From Bradyrhizobium sp. LLZ17 (lineage in GTDB: Bacteria > Pseudomonadota > Alphaproteobacteria > Rhizobiales > Xanthobacteraceae), in the NCBI RefSeq assembly GCF_041200145.1, contig NZ_CP165734.1:7483001-7547000 (forward strand): a stretch of DNA of 64,000 nt, given 5' to 3'. The notes under the pieces were generated by a model. The model saw nothing but the letters and a program-made list of their open reading frames with translations. It did not search any database and was not told where the DNA came from. A program made the translations under genes and the position numbers. Below are positions 1 through 7,626 of the stretch, one piece after another (position 1 is the stretch's first letter; the number at the start of each line of letters is the position of its first letter).

Positions 1-935
1 CCCATTCAGTCGTCGAACCGTCGGCCGAGGTACGCCGCTTCGCCGGCCTGTTCGTCATACTCTATGCCATCATCACGATGATTCCGCTGCTATGGATTGT
101 GCTCACCTCGTTCAAGTCGCCAGACGATGCGATCTCCTATCCTCCGAAGATACTGTTCAAGCCGTCGCTCGAAGGCTACTGCAATCTATTCACGACCCGC
201 TCGCGCCAGACGCCGGAATTCATCCAGACGCTGGGTCCGCCGCAGGGGCTTTGCGATCGCATTGCGCGTAGCCGCAACATGGTCGTGGCCGGTCCGTCGA
301 ACTATGTGCCGCGTTTCGTCAATTCGCTGATCATCGCGTTCGGTTCGACGATGCTCGCCGTCACGCTCGGCACATTGTCGGCTTATGGGTTCTCGCGGTT
401 CCGCGTGCCGCTGAAGGACGACCTGCTCTTTTTCATTCTGTCGACGAGGATGATGCCGCCGATCGCGGTCGCGATCCCGATCTACCTGATGTACCGCACT
501 GTCGGGCTCTCGGACACCCGGCTTGGGATGATCCTGCTCTACACATCGGTCAACGTTTCGCTCGCCGTCTGGCTTCTCAAGGGTTTCATCGACGAAATCC
601 CGCGGGAGTACGAGGAGGCGGCGATGATCGACGGCTACACCCGTTTCCAGGCATTCGTGAAAGTCGTGCTGCCGCAGGCGACAACAGGAATCGCGGCGAC
701 GGCCATCTTCTGCCTGATTTTTGCGTGGAACGAATACGCCTTTGCGGTGCTACTGACCTCCGGGAACGCGCAGACGGCGCCGCCGTTCATACCGATCATC
801 ATCGGCGAGGGCGGTCAGGACTGGCCAGCAGTCGCGGCCGGTACGACTTTCTTCCTGGTGCCGATCGTCGTGTTCACGGTGCTTTTGCGCAAGCATCTCC
901 TGCGCGGAATCACCTTTGGAGCCGTCCGCAAATGA
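1..935 (+). CDS. ABC sugar/polyol transporter permease, MalG-type (5' end outside window)
   Basis: Inner-membrane permease of a carbohydrate-type ABC importer. The reading frame is open to the left edge of the window, so the true start lies upstream; the first internal ATG is at 78. Several hydrophobic segments are visible. Near the C-terminus there is the EAA loop that docks on the ATPase (EEAAMIDGYTRFQAF), typical of the MalG/UgpE family. It overlaps the next gene by ATGA and heads a block with two ATPases and a dihydroxyacetone kinase, so a triose or polyol substrate is plausible but not proven. The partner permease and binding protein should lie to the left. Confidence 0.9.
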   Translation, partial: HSVVEPSAEVRRFAGLFVILYAIITMIPLLWIVLTSFKSPDDAISYPPKILFKPSLEGYCNLFTTRSRQTPEFIQTLGPPQGLCDRIARSRNMVVAGPSNYVPRFVNSLIIAFGSTMLAVTLGTLSAYGFSRFRVPLKDDLLFFILSTRMMPPIAVAIPIYLMYRTVGLSDTRLGMILLYTSVNVSLAVWLLKGFIDEIPREYEEAAMIDGYTRFQAFVKVVLPQATTGIAATAIFCLIFAWNEYAFAVLLTSGNAQTAPPFIPIIIGEGGQDWPAVAAGTTFFLVPIVVFTVLLRKHLLRGITFGAVRK

Positions 936-1144
936 GCCTCGATGCGAACACATCCACGCTCCGACGCGACTTCGCTGACAGGATTCTGCGACGCGGTCCG
1001 CTGGAGGCCATCGCGACGACGATCATCGCCGCCGGCGTGGTCATGCTGATGCAGCCATTTTTCCTCACCCTCTATTCGTGGTCGTTTGCGACCACGCTGT
1101 TCGGGACGGTGATGTTCACCATCGTCTCGAAGGTCAGGGAGTAA
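932..1144 (+). CDS. Small two-helix membrane protein of the ABC operon
   Basis: A 70-residue protein with a charged N-terminus (about residues 1-25) and two hydrophobic segments (about 27-45 and 48-63). Its ATG overlaps the permease stop (ATGA), and it ends 6 bases before the first ATPase, so it is translated with the transporter. Small membrane proteins of this kind accompany rhizobial glycerol-type ABC systems (GlpU in glpSTPQUV), where their role is unknown. I see no catalytic motif. A structural or accessory role in the transporter is inference. Confidence 0.7.
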   Translation: MSLDANTSTLRRDFADRILRRGPLEAIATTIIAAGVVMLMQPFFLTLYSWSFATTLFGTVMFTIVSKVRE

Positions 1145-1150
1145 GGCGCG

Positions 1151-2248
1151 ATGGCACAGATCAGGGTCGAAGCGCTCGACAAATCCTTCGGGACGTTTCA
1201 TGCGGTCAAGGCCGCCAGCTTCACGGTGGAAGACGGCCAGTTCCTGTGCCTGCTCGGGCCTTCCGGCTGCGGCAAGACCACAACACTGCGCATGATCGCA
1301 GGGCTGGAATTGCCGACGGCCGGCACCATCAGGCTCGGCGGCGAGGACGTTACAATGAATCGCGCCTCGGCGCGCGATATCGCCTTTGTGTTCCAGCTGT
1401 TTGCGCTCTATCCGCACATGAACGTCCGACGCAATATCGGCTTTCCGCTGAAATGCGAGCGAATCGGAGCGGCGGAGCGCGACCGGCGGGTAGTGGAGGC
1501 TGCGCGAATCCTGCGGATTTCCCATCTCCTCGACCGGTCGGTGTCGGGCCTCGCGGGCGGCGACCGGCAACGCGTCGCACTTGGGCGAGCCATCGTCCGC
1601 AAACCAAAATGCTTCCTGATGGACGAGCCGCTCGGCGCGCTCGACACCGAAATGCGGGAGGCGATGATCCATGAATTGCGCGCGCTGCATGACCGGCTCG
1701 GCGCGACTACGGTGTATGTCACGCACGACCAGCTCGAGGCCATGGCGATGGCCGACATGATCGCGGTGATGAACAACGGCGTCGTCGAGCAGGTCGCGAG
1801 CCCCCGCGACATCTACGACCGGCCTGCTTCGCTCTTCGTCGCAGACTTCATCGGTTCACCACCTATGAATTTCCTGCCGTTCCACGGTCGACTGCAAGTC
1901 GGCGCGCAGGCGGTCTGGCTCGGCGAGCGCGAAGTCGCAATTCCTGCGGCACGCGAGGAGCTGGCGGAAAGCGATCTCGTCCTCGGGGTCCGGCCGGAGC
2001 ATGTTCGGTTCACCGATCGCGGCATGGTACGGGGCGAGGTTTATGGGTCGGAATATCTCGGCACGACCCAGATCGTGACCGTGACGACGCACTACGGCGC
2101 ACTCAAGGCCCGTTCGCCCAGCAGCATGCGCTTTCGGACCGGAGAGAGTGTCGGGCTCGACTTCCGGCCCGACACTCTCTCGATCTTCGACAAGGCGTCG
2201 GGTCGGGCCATCCGCACCGCGCTGCATGAAGGATATGCGCATGGCTGA
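1151..2248 (+). CDS. ABC transporter ATP-binding protein 1 (variant signature motif)
   Basis: A 365-residue ATPase of the MalK/UgpC class with a C-terminal regulatory extension after about residue 240. Walker A GPSGCGKTT (about 36-44), Q-loop, Walker B FLMDEP, D-loop GALD and H-loop VTHD are all intact. The signature motif, normally LSGGQ, reads LAGGD at residues 134-138. The gene sits between the small membrane protein and a second, different ATPase. The two presumably form a heterodimer, as GlpS and GlpT do in rhizobial glycerol uptake. Its 3' end contains a perfect 15-bp inverted repeat. Confidence 0.92.
   Translation: MAQIRVEALDKSFGTFHAVKAASFTVEDGQFLCLLGPSGCGKTTTLRMIAGLELPTAGTIRLGGEDVTMNRASARDIAFVFQLFALYPHMNVRRNIGFPLKCERIGAAERDRRVVEAARILRISHLLDRSVSGLAGGDRQRVALGRAIVRKPKCFLMDEPLGALDTEMREAMIHELRALHDRLGATTVYVTHDQLEAMAMADMIAVMNNGVVEQVASPRDIYDRPASLFVADFIGSPPMNFLPFHGRLQVGAQAVWLGEREVAIPAAREELAESDLVLGVRPEHVRFTDRGMVRGEVYGSEYLGTTQIVTVTTHYGALKARSPSSMRFRTGESVGLDFRPDTLSIFDKASGRAIRTALHEGYAHG
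2142..2181. repeat. Perfect 15-bp inverted repeat (mRNA hairpin) inside the 3' end of ATPase 1
   Basis: Arms GAGAGAGTGTCGGGC (2142-2156) and GCCCGACACTCTCTC (2167-2181) enclose a 10-base loop. It lies in coding sequence, 59 bases before the start of ATPase 2. There is no T-tract, so a simple terminator is unlikely. It could stabilise the upstream mRNA or set the ratio of the two ATPases. Confidence 0.75.
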
Positions 2249-3248
2249 AGTCGAGATCAAGGCGGTCTCCAAGTCGTTCGGCCACACGCAGGCGGTCGTC
2301 GACCTGTCTCTTACCGTGGGAGACGGCGAATTCGTTGCGTTGCTCGGACCCACGGGCGCCGGCAAGACGACTGCGCTGCGTCTTGTCGCCGGGTTGGAGA
2401 CACCCGACAGCGGTTCGATCCGCATCGGCGGACGCGATGTGACCGGCGATGCGCCGGCCGATCGCGACGTCGCCTTCGTCTTCCAGCAATATTCCTTGTA
2501 TCCGCATCTCAGCGTGTTCGAGAACATGGCTTTTGCGTTACGTGCGCCGATCCGCCGCGTCCCCGAAGCCGAGATTCGCGCAAAAGTGCAGGAGGTCGCC
2601 CGTCTTCTCCACATCGAAACAAAGCTGCAGAACAAGGCGACGCAATTGTCGGGCGGGCAGATGCAGCGTGTCGCGATCGGCCGGGCCTTGGTGCGCTCGC
2701 CCTCGATCTATCTGATGGACGAGCCGCTCTCCTCGCTGGATGCCAAGCTGCGCGGCGAAATGCGCCTCGAACTCAAGCGCATCCAGACCGACCTCGGCGC
2801 CACCATCCTCTATGTCACCCATGATCAGACGGAGGCGATGACCATGGCTTCGCGCATCGGCGTGATCGAGGCCGGCCGGCTGATGCAGATCGGTACGCCG
2901 CGCGAGATTTACGAGAACCCGGTCAACGCCCATGTCGCCGCGCGGCTTGGCCAGCCGATGATCAACCTGCTGCCGGCGGCACTATTTGCCGGCATTTCGC
3001 CCGGCGCCAAGACCATCGGCGCGCGTACCGAGCACCTGACGATCGCCCGCAGCGGCGGAGACGTGTCGGCGACCGTCACGCGAGTCGAACATCTCGGCGA
3101 CCAGAGCCATCTCCACCTCGACCTCGGCGGCCAGCCGGTCGTGACGCTGGCCGACCCCGAGGCGAGGTTGGGCCCGGGGGACATCGTTTCGCTCCGACTC
3201 AACAAGCCGCTGTTATTCGATGCGGCCGGCGGGAGGGTCGCGGCATGA
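2241..3248 (+). CDS. ABC transporter ATP-binding protein 2
   Basis: A 335-residue ATPase paralogous to the preceding one, with canonical motifs: Walker A GPTGAGKTT, Q-loop FQQYSLYPH, signature LSGGQ, Walker B YLMDEP and H-loop VTHD. The C-terminal TOBE-like part follows about residue 235. I chose the ATG at 2241 because it overlaps the end of ATPase 1 by 8 bases and begins directly with the family N-terminus (MAEVEIKAVSKSFG); the in-frame ATG at 2148 lies inside the upstream gene. The stop overlaps the dhaL start (ATGA). Confidence 0.93.
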   Translation: MAEVEIKAVSKSFGHTQAVVDLSLTVGDGEFVALLGPTGAGKTTALRLVAGLETPDSGSIRIGGRDVTGDAPADRDVAFVFQQYSLYPHLSVFENMAFALRAPIRRVPEAEIRAKVQEVARLLHIETKLQNKATQLSGGQMQRVAIGRALVRSPSIYLMDEPLSSLDAKLRGEMRLELKRIQTDLGATILYVTHDQTEAMTMASRIGVIEAGRLMQIGTPREIYENPVNAHVAARLGQPMINLLPAALFAGISPGAKTIGARTEHLTIARSGGDVSATVTRVEHLGDQSHLHLDLGGQPVVTLADPEARLGPGDIVSLRLNKPLLFDAAGGRVAA

Positions 3249-3859
3249 GTCTGGATCAGGTTGCCAGGGAAAAGCTGGTGCGGGCGTTGGCGGAATCCGT
3301 GATCCAGCACGCCGACGAATTAACGAGCCTCGATCAGGCGATCGGCGACGGCGATCACGGGCTGAACATGAAGCGTGGCTTCGAGGCCGTGCTCGCGACA
3401 CTGCCCGGCCTTGCCGACAAATCGTTGCCGGAAATGCTGAAGGCGATCGGAATGACGCTGGTGATGAAGGTCGGCGGCGCTTCCGGGCCGCTGGTTGGCA
3501 CGTTCTTCATGGAGCTGGGCAAGGCGCTTCCGGAGCAGCCGATCCGAGCGGATCTCGTCACGGCGACGGAGAAGGCGATTGATGCCGTCAAAGCACGCGG
3601 GCGCTCGGAGGCGGGGCAGAAAACCTTGCTGGATGTCCTGGTGCCGGTGCAACTCGTGTTGGCGCAGGGCGGCGATGCCAAGGCGATAGCGGCGGAAGCG
3701 GCGCAAGCGGCCGATCGCACCACACCCATGCTTGCCATCCGCGGCCGTGCGTCCTTTCTCGGCGAACGTTCCATCGGTCATATGGATCCTGGTTCGCGTT
3801 CGGCGTCCCTTTTGATCGGCGCGGCAGTCAAGATCCTGGAGTTCGAGGCAAGTTCATGA
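3245..3859 (+). CDS. dhaL: Dihydroxyacetone kinase subunit DhaL (ADP-binding)
   Basis: A 204-residue DhaL, close to the usual 210. In PTS-type dihydroxyacetone kinases DhaL carries a permanently bound ADP that DhaM rephosphorylates, and it passes the phosphate to DHA bound on DhaK. Visible signatures are the Mg-binding DGDHG loop (about residues 36-40), GGASGPLVG, GQKTLLDVL and the C-terminal GRASFLGERS...DPGSRS nucleotide lid. It overlaps the ATPase gene at 3245 and dhaM at 3856, each by ATGA, which ties the kinase to the transporter operon. Confidence 0.95.
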   Translation: MSLDQVAREKLVRALAESVIQHADELTSLDQAIGDGDHGLNMKRGFEAVLATLPGLADKSLPEMLKAIGMTLVMKVGGASGPLVGTFFMELGKALPEQPIRADLVTATEKAIDAVKARGRSEAGQKTLLDVLVPVQLVLAQGGDAKAIAAEAAQAADRTTPMLAIRGRASFLGERSIGHMDPGSRSASLLIGAAVKILEFEASS

Positions 3860-4256
3860 GCAGTTCAAATTCCGGCAATGTCGGGATCGTTATCGTTTCA
3901 CATTCCCCGAAGATCGCGGAAGGCGCGGCGGATATGGTGCGCCAGATGGTGGGCAGCGCCGTGCCGCTCGCCTGGACAGGCGGCGACATCGATGGGGGCT
4001 CGGCACCAATGTCGCCGGAATTCTCGAAGCGATCGAGGCGGCCTGGTCGCCGGCAGGCGTGGCGGTGCTGGTTGATCTTGGCGGGGCGGAGACAAATTCC
4101 GAGATGGCGGTGGAAATGCTGCCTGAAGATCGACGGGCGCGCGTTGTCGTCTGCAATGCCCCGGTGGTCGAGGGAGCTGTGATCGCGGCAACCGAGTCTT
4201 CGGGCGGCTCGCCGCTTGCCGCGGTCAAACGTAGCGCGGAGGAATTCTATGCATGA
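3856..4256 (+). pseudogene. dhaM: DhaM, PTS phosphotransferase subunit (single frameshift)
   Basis: EIIA-Man-like domain that carries phosphate from HPr to the ADP of DhaL. The N-terminal frame has the active-site histidine (VIVSHSPK, His16). The rest continues in another frame with GTNVAGILEAIEAAW, VLVDLGGAETN and VCNAPVVEG, all typical of DhaM. One extra G in the GGGGG run at 3994-3998 restores one frame of about 133 residues. Such a G-run contraction suggests sequencing error rather than decay. Unlike E. coli DhaM, HPr and EI domains are not fused; they are separate genes directly downstream. Confidence 0.85.
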
Positions 4257-4563
4257 TGCTCACGCCAGCCGGCCGGGCGAAACGCCGGTGCCGCTGACAG
4301 CCTCGGCGGTTCTCGTTAACAAAGTCGGTCTTCATGCGCGACCGTCGGTCAAGCTCACGCAATGCGCCAAGGGTTTTACCGCAAAGATCGAGCTCGCCCT
4401 CGCGGCTGACGGGCCCTGGACGGATGCCAAGAGCCCGGTCAAGGTGATGCGCGTGAAGGCGCCGCAGGGCGCAACGCTGCATTTCCGCGTGACCGGGCCC
4501 GATGGCAGCGCAGCGCTTGCTGCTCTACTGGCACTTGTGCATGACGGTTTCGGTGAGGCCTGA
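4249..4563 (+). CDS. HPr-family phosphocarrier dedicated to the Dha system
   Basis: A 104-residue HPr: phosphoacceptor site NKVGLHARPSVK (His29) and a TDAKSPVKVM segment corresponding to the Ser46 region. It has an unusual N-terminal extension of about 18 residues. The ATG at 4249 overlaps the end of dhaM (ATGCATGA); an in-frame ATG at 4216 would intrude further into dhaM. Location between dhaM and an enzyme-I-like gene indicates a private phosphorelay rather than general PTS. Confidence 0.92.
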   Translation: MHDAHASRPGETPVPLTASAVLVNKVGLHARPSVKLTQCAKGFTAKIELALAADGPWTDAKSPVKVMRVKAPQGATLHFRVTGPDGSAALAALLALVHDGFGEA

Positions 4564-4568
4564 TCGCG

Positions 4569-6167
4569 GTGGCAGAGATCCATCTCATCGGCCGTGCTGC
4601 CTCGCCGGGTCTTGCGATCGGACCGGTCGCCATGCTGACCACGGCTGTGGCCAGGCGGACAGCGAGCGACGATCCCGCGCAGGAGGCGACGGCGCTGCGG
4701 GCGGCGATTGAAGGCGCGAGGGCGGAGATCGCCGAGCAGATCAAGACGAACCAGGGCGACGTGGCCGACATTCTGGAATTCCAGGTCGCCATGCTAGAGG
4801 ATGATGCGCTGGCGGATCCGGCCTATGGGGTCATCTCGGAGGGGGTCACTGCCGACCACGCCTGGCGCTTGGCACTCGACGTGGAGATAGCCGGCTATCG
4901 CGCTGCTGAAGATGAATATTTCCGTGCCCGAGCGGCCGATCTCGTCGACATCCGCGACCGGGTGCTCGCGCATCTGAGCGGTGTGGACACGGTCGCCAGG
5001 ATTGCCAATGGCTCGATCGTCGCGGCTGACGACATCACGCCTTCCGCTTTTCTTGCGGCTGACTGGTCGCACGGCGGCGGCATCGCCCTGGCCGCGGGCT
5101 CACCGTCCTCGCATGTTGCGATGTTGGCGCGGGCGCGCGGGGCGCCCATGGTGGTTGGGCTCGGCCCGCTGTCGTGGAACGGACAGTCACCGGCATTGGC
5201 GCTCGTCGACGGCGATGCCGGCACCGTGATCTTCGATCCAGAGCCGGAAACGCGCCGCGTGTTCGAACAGCGCATGGCGGTTGCGAATGCCGCGCAAGCC
5301 GCAGCCGATGACGGCCGGCTCGAGTCGGCTCGCACAGCCGACGGCCGGCCGATCGCGGTCCTTCTCAATATCGCTGCGCCCGAGGACCTCGCTGGCCTCG
5401 ATCCCGCAATCTGCGACGGCATCGGCCTCGTGCGTACGGAATTTCTGTTCGAAGCGTCCCGGGGCCTGCCGGACGAGGACGCGCAATATGCAGTCTATCG
5501 GCGCATTCTCGACTGGGCCGAGGGAATGCCGGTCACGATCCGCACCCTCGATGCCGGCGGCGACAAGCCAATCGCAGGCTTGACCATCGATAACGAGCGC
5601 AATCCCTTCCTCGGCCTCCGCGGCATCCGTCTCTCGCTCGCGCGGCCGGACGTGTTTCGGCTGCAACTGCGGGCACTGTGCCGTGCGGCCGTACACGGGA
5701 CGTTGAAGGTGATGCTGCCGATGATCGCGGTCCCTTCGGAACTCGACCGTGCGAATGCCCTGCTGGATGAAGAGTTCACGGCACTCAGGGCGGAGGGGAT
5801 CGCCTGCGCCCGACCGCCGCTCGGCATCATGGTCGAGGTCCCGGCGGCGGCGCTCCGCGCCGAGGAATTCGGCGCGGCGTTCTATTCCATCGGCTCGAAC
5901 GACCTGACCCAGTACACGATGGCGGCGGCGCGCGACATCGGTGCCGTCGCGGACCTCAACGATACCAGCAATCCGGCGGTGCTGGCGCTGATCTCGCGGA
6001 CTGTCGAGGCCGGACGAAAACGCGGCGTGGAGGTCTCGCTCTGCGGTGATGCCGCGGCCGATACGCGCCTGACCACGGCGCTGATCGCCACCGGGTTGAC
6101 AACTCTCTCGGTCTCGCCGATTGCGGTCGCACGGCTCAAGGCGGCAATCGCAAAGGTACGTTCATGA
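4569..6167 (+). CDS. PTS enzyme I-like PEP:HPr phosphotransferase of the Dha system
   Basis: A 532-residue enzyme I (GTG start five bases after the HPr stop). It autophosphorylates from PEP and charges HPr. The phosphohistidine domain contains SPSSHVAMLARARG (His182), and the C-terminal barrel contains LVRTEFLF, TLDAGGDKP, NPFLGLRG, MVEVPAAAL and IGSNDLTQY, i.e. the PEP/Mg site. The catalytic cysteine is present in SLCGDAAAD. No GAF or other regulatory domain is fused. It completes the chain EI-HPr-DhaM-DhaL-DhaK and overlaps the next gene by ATGA. Confidence 0.93.
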   Translation: MAEIHLIGRAASPGLAIGPVAMLTTAVARRTASDDPAQEATALRAAIEGARAEIAEQIKTNQGDVADILEFQVAMLEDDALADPAYGVISEGVTADHAWRLALDVEIAGYRAAEDEYFRARAADLVDIRDRVLAHLSGVDTVARIANGSIVAADDITPSAFLAADWSHGGGIALAAGSPSSHVAMLARARGAPMVVGLGPLSWNGQSPALALVDGDAGTVIFDPEPETRRVFEQRMAVANAAQAAADDGRLESARTADGRPIAVLLNIAAPEDLAGLDPAICDGIGLVRTEFLFEASRGLPDEDAQYAVYRRILDWAEGMPVTIRTLDAGGDKPIAGLTIDNERNPFLGLRGIRLSLARPDVFRLQLRALCRAAVHGTLKVMLPMIAVPSELDRANALLDEEFTALRAEGIACARPPLGIMVEVPAAALRAEEFGAAFYSIGSNDLTQYTMAAARDIGAVADLNDTSNPAVLALISRTVEAGRKRGVEVSLCGDAAADTRLTTALIATGLTTLSVSPIAVARLKAAIAKVRS

Positions 6168-6595
6168 CGGATGAAGCAGGCGAGGATACCCGGGCGCCTG
6201 GTGACAGCAATGTGGCGGATTACAAGGCCATCCTGCGACGGGTGCTCGACAATCGGCCCTCGGGAACGCGGCTGAAGCTGGCGGCGGCGCTGGGCAAGAA
6301 TCGCTCCTTCGTCACCCAGATCACCAATCCGGCGTATCTGGTGCCGATTCCGGCAAAGCATGTCGCGATCATCTTCGAAGTCTGCCATCTGTCCGGCACT
6401 GAGCGCGCGGCATTCCTCAAAGCTTATGGACGCGCGCATCCCGGCCGGCTGCGCGCACCGCACCGCGAGGCGCGCACCCGGATTGTCTCGGTGACCGTAC
6501 CCGACCTCGGCGACGACAAGAAGAACCGTGCGCTCGAACAACTGATCGTGGATTTCGCCGCGCAACTCGCGCGCTATGCCGAAAGCGTGGGTTGA
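6164..6595 (+). CDS. Small Cro/C1-like HTH protein embedded in the dha operon
   Basis: A 143-residue protein with a predicted helix-turn-helix in the middle (LKLAAALGKNRSFVTQITN, about residues 44-62) and a charged C-terminal tail. It starts on the enzyme I stop (ATGA) and is followed by dhaK, so it is an integral operon member. A regulator of the cluster is the natural reading. I do not recognise a characterised homologue, and it is neither a DhaR-type activator nor a LacI/DeoR regulator. Confidence 0.65.
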   Translation: MTDEAGEDTRAPGDSNVADYKAILRRVLDNRPSGTRLKLAAALGKNRSFVTQITNPAYLVPIPAKHVAIIFEVCHLSGTERAAFLKAYGRAHPGRLRAPHREARTRIVSVTVPDLGDDKKNRALEQLIVDFAAQLARYAESVG

Positions 6596-6634
6596 GCCGT
6601 TGATTTGAACAATAGACCAGACGGGAGGACGTTC

Positions 6635-7624
6635 ATGAAAAAGCTGATCAACAGCACCGATACGATACTCGAAGAAAGTCTGGACGGTTTCGCGGCAGCT
6701 CATGCGGATATCCTGCTTCTGGGCGCCGAGCGCAAATTCGTCCGCCGCCGCACGTTGAAGCCGGGCAAGGTCGCCCTGATTTCGGGCGGCGGCTCGGGAC
6801 ATGAGCCGCTGCATGCGGGCTTTGTCGGCCTTGGTATGCTCGATGCCGCTTGCCCCGGCCAGGTCTTCACCTCGCCGACGCCGGACCAGATGGTCGAGGC
6901 CGCGGAGGCGGTCGACACGGGTGCTGGCGTGCTCTTCATCGTCAAGAACTACGAGGGCGATGTGATGAATTTCAGCATGGCTGCCGAAATGGCCGGGCGG
7001 GAAGTTGCGAGCGTTGTGACCAACGACGACGTGGCGGTGGAGAAATCGACCTATACGACCGGTCGTCGCGGCGTCGCGGGGACATTGATCGTGGAGAAAA
7101 TCGTCGGCGCTGCGGCTGAGACCGGAATGCCGCTTGCCGCTCTGAGGACGCTCGGCGAAGATGTCAACCGGCGCACGCGCTCGATGGGTGTGGCGCTGTT
7201 GCCATGCACCGTGCCGGCGGCTGGGCGGCCGAATTTCACATTGGCCGATAATGAAATGGAAATGGGCGTCGGCATTCATGGCGAGCCCGGCCGGCGCAGG
7301 GTGCCGTTGGCTTCCGCCGATGCGATCGCCGCAGAGCTGCTCGACGCGATCCTGAAGGATCTTGGGCCCGGCAAGGGCAGCGAAGTGCTGCTTCTTGTCA
7401 ACGGGTTTGGCGCGACGCCTCTGATCGAACTGTATCTGATGGTCAATGCTGCAAAGCGGATTCTGGACAGCGCGGGCGTCACAGCGGTCCGTTTCCTGAC
7501 CGGCTCCTACGTCACATCCCTCGACATGGCCGGTGTCTCGATCACCGCATCCGTGCTCGATAGCAAGTCGACGAAACTGTGGGATGCCCCGGTGCAGACC
7601 GCAGCTCTGCGTTGGGGTGTCTGA
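6635..7624 (+). CDS. dhaK: Dihydroxyacetone kinase subunit DhaK
   Basis: A 329-residue DhaK, which binds DHA covalently as a hemiaminal on histidine. The substrate histidine is in GVGIHGEPG (His215, equivalent to E. coli His218). GGGSGHEPLHAGFVG and NYEGDVMNF form the rest of the site. I chose the ATG at 6635 because GGGAGG precedes it; a TTG in frame at 6605 would add ten unconserved residues. It ends the transporter-kinase operon and is convergent with the next gene, with only two bases between the stops. Confidence 0.95.
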   Translation: MKKLINSTDTILEESLDGFAAAHADILLLGAERKFVRRRTLKPGKVALISGGGSGHEPLHAGFVGLGMLDAACPGQVFTSPTPDQMVEAAEAVDTGAGVLFIVKNYEGDVMNFSMAAEMAGREVASVVTNDDVAVEKSTYTTGRRGVAGTLIVEKIVGAAAETGMPLAALRTLGEDVNRRTRSMGVALLPCTVPAAGRPNFTLADNEMEMGVGIHGEPGRRRVPLASADAIAAELLDAILKDLGPGKGSEVLLLVNGFGATPLIELYLMVNAAKRILDSAGVTAVRFLTGSYVTSLDMAGVSITASVLDSKSTKLWDAPVQTAALRWGV

Positions 7625-7626
7625 TC

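Noticed and set aside
3994-4002. dhaM frameshift as programmed frameshifting
   Set aside because: No slippery heptamer with downstream structure is evident. The same G/C-run indels occur in a dozen unrelated genes, so error is more likely.
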